From: Chryseobacterium sp. | Lineage (GTDB): Bacteria; Bacteroidota; Bacteroidia; Flavobacteriales; Weeksellaceae | Assembly (NCBI GenBank): GCA_031277615.1 | Contig: JAITMC010000020.1 | Location: forward strand, 62,001-126,000 | Direction of reading: 5' to 3' | DNA length: 64,000 bases | Shown: positions 59,701-64,000 of the stretch, piece after piece | Layout: every line of letters begins with the position of its first letter | How positions within the stretch are numbered: the stretch's first letter is position 1 | Notes under the pieces: generated by a model | What the model was told of the DNA's origin: nothing | The model's input: only the letters and a program-made list of their open reading frames with translations | Database searches by the model: none | Program-made: the position numbers and the translations under genes

Positions 59701-62679
59701 CTGCATATCGTTATAATAAGCCAGAACAAACTGAACATTGTATTTTGTGATATTTTTTTCATGGGAAACCGGGAAAGTATAGGTAAGCATTCCGTTGGTC
59801 ATTTTCCGTCTTTCCATTGTTTTTTTCCCCTGCCCATCCTGAAAATAAATATTCACAGAAGCGTCGGGAACCGCTGAATAAGCATAAATAACAGCCTGAG
59901 AGCCCCTCACGACCTCATCTTTCGGACCTACAACCTTCAGAAAAGGAAACTGATTTTTTCCGAGTTTCTTTTGACTCCATACTTCAAAGTCCTGCTCTGA
60001 TTTTATGGTGTCTTTGCCTTCAATATTATATACCTGAAGCCTGTAATCTCCCGGTTCAAGCATACCCAGATTCAGTTCTTTACCTTCTTTGGTTCCATCA
60101 ATCACCGTTCTCAGGATTTCCCAGTTTTTACGATTTTCAGACTGATCATAGCGGTCATGCGGAAACTTTTTCAGGAATTCTTTTTTTGACATTTTCGGAA
60201 GGGTCTGCACCATGTATTCAAAATTACTCCTCAGAACCCGCTCCGGCTGCTTCAGCTGAACAAGTTTTACTTTGTAATTTTTGGTAACGGGAACATCATT
60301 GTAGTTGTAGGCAGTCACTTTGATTTTCAGGTCATTTTCTGCGAGTGTCTCCTTTATTTCATCGGCTTTCAGATAATGGGAAACTGAAGCCACTTTCACA
60401 TCGGTTTCTGCGGACTGGGTTTCCCCATTGATGTCTGTAAGAGATGTTTTTATTTTATAATTATGAACCTGAATCCCCTGGGTGTTATCATCTTTTTTAA
60501 GATCAATCTTAATGACAAATTCTCCTTTTTCATCGGTTTCGGTTTTTCCCACGATGGAGTTTTCATTGCTGTAACTTTCGTACGGATACCACCAGAAATA
60601 CCTTTGACGGATATTCTCTTTTTTTATTTCATAGTCAACAGAAGTTTTGCTCAGGGGAATTCCGGAGAAAGTAACGGCTTTCCCTTTCAGCTCAATAATT
60701 TCTCCGTACTGATAATCTTTTTTGATGGTATCAAAAGTGATCTCAAATTTGGGACGCTTATATTCTTCTACAGAAAAATATTTAGAATCACTGATGTGTC
60801 TACTTGCATAATTACCGGAAACGACCAGCCTGAACTGACCATTCAGCCTGTCTTTTGGTAAAACAAAACTTCCGCTGTAAGACCCGAATGCATTGGTAGT
60901 GAACTTTTGAGTACTGACGACCTGGCTATTGGCATCATACAGACTTACCGTCTGCTCGTGATTCACCAGAAGCTTTTCTGTTTTTTTCTCAATATCCGGA
61001 AAAGTGGAAATAGCTTTAAAATACACGGTCTGTCCCGGTCTGAAAATCTGGCGGTCCAGGAAAAGCTGGGTATGCGGATAATCATTTTCATAAGAATATG
61101 CAAAATAGGCGGCCTTTACAATATTGTAATTATTTTCTGCCGGATCATAAATCATGTACCGATAGTCACGATAATCATTTTTTTCAGAAGGAAATCTGGC
61201 CAGGTTATCCGTTTCAATCATGAGCTGGGTTTCATCGATTCCGGAGTAATCCCGAAAATGCCATTTATAAAGTCTGGTATTAGCTTTCAGTTTTCCATTT
61301 TGCCGGTCAACCAGCATATGATCCTTTTTTTCATCGTAAACAACTCTTGAAGAGGTCATGATGAATATAAACTGTGAAATTTCCTTACCATTGATACACT
61401 CTCCAATGTATACTCCTTTAGGAAGTCCTTTCATTTCAAGGGCTGTACTGTATCGCTGGTAATCTTTTTTGATGGGAAGGGTAAAAGTGTCTGTCCTTAC
61501 CAGAGTCTTATTCACTTTTTTATATTCTTCGTCATCATTAAGGTATCTTGCCTCATACGATAGGCTCCCTAGATATTGCAGTTGATTTTTAACATCATTT
61601 ACCTGGTATATCTTAAGGGTAAAACGGTCTGTATTTTTATGGGTAGCCACGATCTGAACGGGCTTCCCGGGCTCGTTATGCGTTTCAAGGAAAAGTGAAA
61701 GAGTTGCTGCTTTTATTTGATTTTCCTGCTGGATAATATTGCTCAGGAATTTTGAATCAGGATATTCTTTCTTCATCCTGTCTATCAGATCTACAGCCTG
61801 TGTAAATTTTGATTTGGTATTTAATTCACCCACTATATTTTTTACGATCAAAATCTTGTAATCTCCTTTTACCGGGGAATTTACCAATGCGATCTGCTTG
61901 TCCGGAAATTTCTCATCTTTTTTGATCGTATTTTCAAAAATCAGTTTCTGGTGCTGGAAATAGAGTTTGGAATTGCCTGCGTTAAAATCAATCAGGTTCT
62001 GATATAAGGCCAGAATGACGGGCTGGTTTTCCTTTAATTCCTCTTTAGTGAAAATATTGCTGTTGTTGAGAAAATCAATATTCTTTTTAACTTTCCAATC
62101 ATAAAGTGAAGGAAAAAACTGAAAATCCCGTTCCTCTTCAAAAGCATTTTTATATTTCTCCATCTTTATTTTTCTTAGCATATCGTCAACGGCAGTCAGT
62201 TCTGCGAATTGCTTCAGGTAAAAGTTTTTGAAGTCGAGATTCGTCCACGACTCTATTTCTGAAATATTTCCGTTATCTACATTTGTCCGCTTCCGGATGT
62301 CCCATTTTTTAAGCTCATAATAATTCTCAAAAAATTCAATCTCCAGAACTTTGAAGAAGAGCAGATCCTCATTTTTCAACCTTTTCTCCATATTCGTGAT
62401 CTTGGAAAAGAAAACAGAGGCATAGTCGTTTTTCGGATCATCCTGAGTCGCTTTATAGACCCCAAATTCGGCTTTGAGCGATCTGATGATCTCCGTAGTA
62501 TTGTTTTCTTTTACCGCTTGGTCCTGAATCTCAAGGATAAGAGGCAGGTTGGATTTGAAAGTTCCATCCTTGTAGCTTTCCGCAATTTTCTTCCACTGTT
62601 CATCATAAAACGTCTGTGCCTGAGAAAACAGACACAAAAAAACAAAAAAGAGGAGCACACATTTGGAGATGATTTTCAT
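56773..62679 (-). CDS. Alpha-2-macroglobulin family protein, copy 2 (TSP3-like repeat in bait region)
   Basis: A 1968-residue paralogue of copy 1, first gene of the operon. Signal peptide MKIISKCVLLFFVFLCLFSQAQ, no lipobox. MG2 starts LFLDRQIFRPGQTVYFK (about residue 537); the A2M domain begins LNETAFFYPDLKTDAQG (about 1200). The thioester segment is LPDLSQGLNITSDAIFNTW (about 1420-1440), again without Cys or Gln-Gln. The bait segment between FNWFDED (about 1101) and RKNLNETAFF is about 90 residues long and holds DMDGDGVDDMKDQCPTVPG (about 1121-1140), the Asp-rich calcium-binding thrombospondin-type-3 repeat found in OmpA-like proteins, then a Lys/Glu-rich stretch. It shares operon and architecture with copy 1; identity is high outside the bait. 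Confidence 0.9.
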   Translation of the reverse strand: MKIISKCVLLFFVFLCLFSQAQTFYDEQWKKIAESYKDGTFKSNLPLILEIQDQAVKENNTTEIIRSLKAEFGVYKATQDDPKNDYASVFFSKITNMEKRLKNEDLLFFKVLEIEFFENYYELKKWDIRKRTNVDNGNISEIESWTNLDFKNFYLKQFAELTAVDDMLRKIKMEKYKNAFEEERDFQFFPSLYDWKVKKNIDFLNNSNIFTKEELKENQPVILALYQNLIDFNAGNSKLYFQHQKLIFENTIKKDEKFPDKQIALVNSPVKGDYKILIVKNIVGELNTKSKFTQAVDLIDRMKKEYPDSKFLSNIIQQENQIKAATLSLFLETHNEPGKPVQIVATHKNTDRFTLKIYQVNDVKNQLQYLGSLSYEARYLNDDEEYKKVNKTLVRTDTFTLPIKKDYQRYSTALEMKGLPKGVYIGECINGKEISQFIFIMTSSRVVYDEKKDHMLVDRQNGKLKANTRLYKWHFRDYSGIDETQLMIETDNLARFPSEKNDYRDYRYMIYDPAENNYNIVKAAYFAYSYENDYPHTQLFLDRQIFRPGQTVYFKAISTFPDIEKKTEKLLVNHEQTVSLYDANSQVVSTQKFTTNAFGSYSGSFVLPKDRLNGQFRLVVSGNYASRHISDSKYFSVEEYKRPKFEITFDTIKKDYQYGEIIELKGKAVTFSGIPLSKTSVDYEIKKENIRQRYFWWYPYESYSNENSIVGKTETDEKGEFVIKIDLKKDDNTQGIQVHNYKIKTSLTDINGETQSAETDVKVASVSHYLKADEIKETLAENDLKIKVTAYNYNDVPVTKNYKVKLVQLKQPERVLRSNFEYMVQTLPKMSKKEFLKKFPHDRYDQSENRKNWEILRTVIDGTKEGKELNLGMLEPGDYRLQVYNIEGKDTIKSEQDFEVWSQKKLGKNQFPFLKVVGPKDEVVRGSQAVIYAYSAVPDASVNIYFQDGQGKKTMERRKMTNGMLTYTFPVSHEKNITKYNVQFVLAYYNDMQNQFVRINVKEEKDPLKIELTTFRDKVEPGTKEKWSVKISGRNNEKVIAEVLANMYDKSLDKFVPNTYEFIKYYRPATPIEDYNIYNLTQTLEWYQKVNYLETKGIYLPRFNWFDEDVFYKLLVKYGLTTDMDGDGVDDMKDQCPTVPGIASLNGCPAYNTQMAVAESVSSSAREKGRFEGEDKMGLSNKKDKAPEEKQKEDLNEVQARKNLNETAFFYPDLKTDAQGNISFEFTTPEALTKWKLMFLAHTVDLRTAVLEKDIITQKKLSVNPNYPRFLREGDELNFQTKISNLTDKAMSGAASLQILNAETNEDISKQFGIESAVQNFEVKNSGNAVISWKIRTPFNKASSIIIKVVAKAGEYSDGEQIPVAVLSNRMMVTDAVPIFVKEGQTKTFTLQNLKNNNSSTIENIRNTLEVKTNPIWEILFALPDLSQGLNITSDAIFNTWFADVVGTEVFRANPRMKAVFDEYKSADLLKSNLEKNQELKQVLMEETPWVLNAQSETETMNNISRLFDVNTMIKSINSDWKFLLRYQNGDGGFPWLPGYRSSYVSSLYILRNLGKMNEWLKGRISQYQSGQQEMVFSLIYYIDRELATHWKENENTPWSNFALDYLDARRYWEKEYPLRGTGASLKQNIITRAEQFKITDFTFFGLHRAALIYDSYGLKNTSGKLIKYLKETSVASETQGAYWKQNLNDWGWYESKAVNHAGAIEAISKVTPEDVNFIEESKVWLATQKETNSWGNSRTTAEVIYTLMNSGKSWTTPEADKATVTWGGKEVVPQTKTTGYLKQTISSDKVDKKLAEVTVTKYGPGIAQGGLFWQYYENLENVKSTETYLSMTREYYKKIKTTNGEELVKITDNSPLTVGDRLTVRMILNTDRPMQYVHLKDMRAAGLEPVDVLSGYQYKNNLGYYQTTKDASTNFYIYYMPKGKYVFEYDLVCNASGSFSNGFATLQNYYAPQMNARTKGDKLEIKK

Positions 62680-62693
62680 AGGTATTAATTTTG
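62662..62693 (+). promoter_or_regulatory. Candidate promoter of the UbiA-like gene
   Basis: TTTG (62662-62665), 20-base spacer, TAATTTTG (62686-62693). The ATG at 62698 is only 4 bases past the -7 box, so the transcript would be leaderless or nearly so; it also overlaps the start of the A2M gene on the other strand. Confidence 0.35.
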
Positions 62694-62697
62694 ATAA

Positions 62698-63453
62698 ATG
62701 AATGTTTTAAAAATACTCAAAAAATATGTTATAGACAGCCAGCTCTATGTGTCTTTAATGGGAACTCTTTTTGCAGTATTTTTTATGAAGGAGCAACATA
62801 CCTTCCGTTTCCCTTCTGTACTGCTGATTTTTATTACGTATTTCAGCGGTTACCTGTATACAAAATACCAGTATACGAAACATTTTCTTAAAATCGTAGT
62901 CCTGAATGCCATAGCCGGAATCGTCTGCGCTTTCCTGATCATTCACAACCATAATGAGATCAGGCTTCTGAAATGGTTCATTATTGTGGTGCTTGGGCTG
63001 CTCTACAACAGTTTTTTCCTTGATGTTTATATCCGGAAGATCCCGTTGCTTAAAGTTTTTTATGTGGGACTGGTATGGGCGTTGGTGAACTGCTGGCTGA
63101 CCCTTCATGAGTTCAGCCTGCCTATTTTCCTGATCAGCTTCTTTTTTATCACAGCATTGGTTCTGCCTTTTGATATCCGCGATATGAATGTGGATACGGT
63201 AAAGACCTTTCCCCAGATGATAGGCGTTCAGAATACAAAGTACATTGCCTATGTGCTCATTTTTATCAGCTGTGTGATTTCTGTTTTTTATCTCAAGCCT
63301 TTGTATGCCCTGGCATTTTTTCTTTCCGGTATTGTTGCTTATATTTTTATTTATTTCGCTGAAAATAAAAGAGATGACCTCTATTTTTCTTTCGGCGTGG
63401 AAACCTGTTCAGCACTTCCTTTTTTATTTTTACTAATAATGGAGTATTTTTGA
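62698..63453 (+). CDS. UbiA-like prenyltransferase-family membrane protein
   Basis: A 251-residue polytopic protein with about eight hydrophobic helices, arranged like UbiA prenyltransferases. The second Asp-rich motif is seen as LPFDIRDMNVDTVKTFPQMIG (DxxDxxxD), typical of the family. The first motif, NDxxDxxxD between helices two and three, is absent: the corresponding loop reads GYLYTKYQYTKHF. The enzyme would therefore lack part of the usual Mg-pyrophosphate site, and its activity is uncertain; it may be a Bacteroidetes-specific branch. recF follows 3 bases later, so they are read together, while the A2M operon diverges. Confidence 0.75.
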   Translation: MNVLKILKKYVIDSQLYVSLMGTLFAVFFMKEQHTFRFPSVLLIFITYFSGYLYTKYQYTKHFLKIVVLNAIAGIVCAFLIIHNHNEIRLLKWFIIVVLGLLYNSFFLDVYIRKIPLLKVFYVGLVWALVNCWLTLHEFSLPIFLISFFFITALVLPFDIRDMNVDTVKTFPQMIGVQNTKYIAYVLIFISCVISVFYLKPLYALAFFLSGIVAYIFIYFAENKRDDLYFSFGVETCSALPFLFLLIMEYF

Positions 63454-63456
63454 CGA

Positions 63457-64000
63457 ATGATTATCAAGAAGCTTAGTCTTTACAATTTCAAAAACCATTC
63501 GGAGAAGAAATTTGAGTTCTCCCCGCAGATCAACTGTTTTGTAGGGAACAACGGTGCCGGAAAAACCAATATTCTGGATGCCCTGCATTATCTGTCGGTA
63601 GGTAAAAGCTTTCTGGGCAACACCGATGCTAATAATATTAAACAGGATGAAGATTTTTTCACCATTGATGCTGAGATCCTGAATGAAGACAGTGAAGATG
63701 TCATTAAAATTTCCCAACCCAAAGAGGCTAAAAAAATCATTAAAAAGAATGATAAAAGCTACGACAGGCTCGCCGATCATATCGGATATCTGCCCAGTGT
63801 GATGATCTCACCCTATGATTCCAATCTTATTTCAGATTCGGGGGAAAGCCGCAGAAAATTCCTGGATTCCATGATCTCTCAGACAGATTCGGGGTATCTT
63901 TTTGACCTGATCCAATATCAGAAAACGATACAGCAAAGAAATGCCCTGCTTAAATATTTTGCCAAAAACAGAATCTGGGACAAAGATTCACTGGACATTT
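63457..64000 (+). CDS. recF: DNA replication and repair protein RecF (5' part, cut by window end)
   Basis: The first 181 codons are in the window, with no stop. The start MIIKKLSLYNFKNHSEKKFEF is typical of RecF. The Walker A P-loop is GNNGAGKTNIL (residues 30-40), followed by ALHYLSVGKSFLG. The RecF-specific stretch VMISPYDSNLISDSGESRRKFLDSMISQ (about residues 117-144) is clear. RecF loads RecA at gapped DNA with RecO and RecR. A full protein of about 360 residues is expected beyond position 64000. It follows the UbiA-like gene by 3 bases and is far from dnaN and dnaA, unlike the classic dnaA-dnaN-recF order. Confidence 0.95.
   Translation, partial: MIIKKLSLYNFKNHSEKKFEFSPQINCFVGNNGAGKTNILDALHYLSVGKSFLGNTDANNIKQDEDFFTIDAEILNEDSEDVIKISQPKEAKKIIKKNDKSYDRLADHIGYLPSVMISPYDSNLISDSGESRRKFLDSMISQTDSGYLFDLIQYQKTIQQRNALLKYFAKNRIWDKDSLDI

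Noticed and set aside
1-64000. tRNA, rRNA, riboswitch or other structured RNA genes
   Set aside because: No cloverleaf-like stretch with a GTTCGA-type T-arm and no known riboswitch core was seen by eye; a covariance-model scan was not possible here.

Overview
The window looks like chromosome of a Flavobacteriia member, most likely Chryseobacterium or a close relative in the Weeksellaceae. It is AT-rich, carries a SusC/SusD pair, has many short lipoproteins with a Cys after a Leu/Ser stretch, and shows promoters of the Bacteroidetes type (TTTG about 20 nt before TAnnTTTG). Several protein families are typical of that group: DUF2490, DUF4197, a DUF1569/DinB-like protein, and A2M proteins. No rRNA, tRNA, CRISPR array, integrase or complete insertion sequence was recognised. 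Most genes read leftwards.

Layout. 1-10.3 kb: the end of a membrane protein gene, a small acidic protein, a META-domain lipoprotein, then housekeeping genes (pheT, an M23 peptidase, dnaN, dgkA), a gamma-glutamylcyclotransferase-like protein, an SGNH hydrolase and a glycosyltransferase-like membrane protein. 10.3-19 kb: an orphan barstar, purL, a broken DUF1016 nuclease gene between direct repeats, a serine hydrolase with a starch-binding-like tail, a WG-repeat protein and purB. 19-20 kb: a tandem pair of small secreted paralogues. 20.4-30.4 kb: a polysaccharide utilisation locus (SusC, SusD, GH144-like endoglucanase lipoprotein, alpha/beta hydrolase, an unknown protein, GH3 beta-glucosidase), whose best substrate guess is beta-1,2-glucan. 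30.8-37.8 kb: DUF4197, DUF493, an ArsC-like protein, a deoxynucleoside kinase, a secreted protein, a serine hydrolase, and two paralogous glutaminyl cyclotransferase lipoproteins separated by a three-copy 163-bp repeat array. 37.8-45.6 kb: many small enzymes (VOC, GNAT, SRPBCC, DUF1398, DUF1569) plus a cation/proton antiporter, a bestrophin channel and a DUF2490 protein. 45.7-49.3 kb: a TolC/HlyD/ABC-2 permease export operon. 49.6-50.3 kb: a three-copy 230-bp repeat array. 50.3-62.7 kb: an operon of two giant alpha-2-macroglobulin proteins followed by ecotin. 62.7-64 kb: a UbiA-like membrane protein and the start of recF.

The most notable region is the A2M-A2M-ecotin operon. Three predicted secreted protease inhibitors of two unrelated folds are co-transcribed. 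Both A2M copies lack the thioester Cys-x-x-Gln/Glu-Gln signature. Their bait segments differ completely inside well-conserved flanks: one carries a SusC-type EEVVTVGYG motif, the other a calcium-binding DxDGDG/TSP3-type repeat. The second notable thread is a modular family of intergenic repeats. A core built on the hairpin ATCAACTCCGTTGAT appears six times in two arrays 13 kb apart, and the second half of the 50-kb unit resembles scattered elements near 2 kb.
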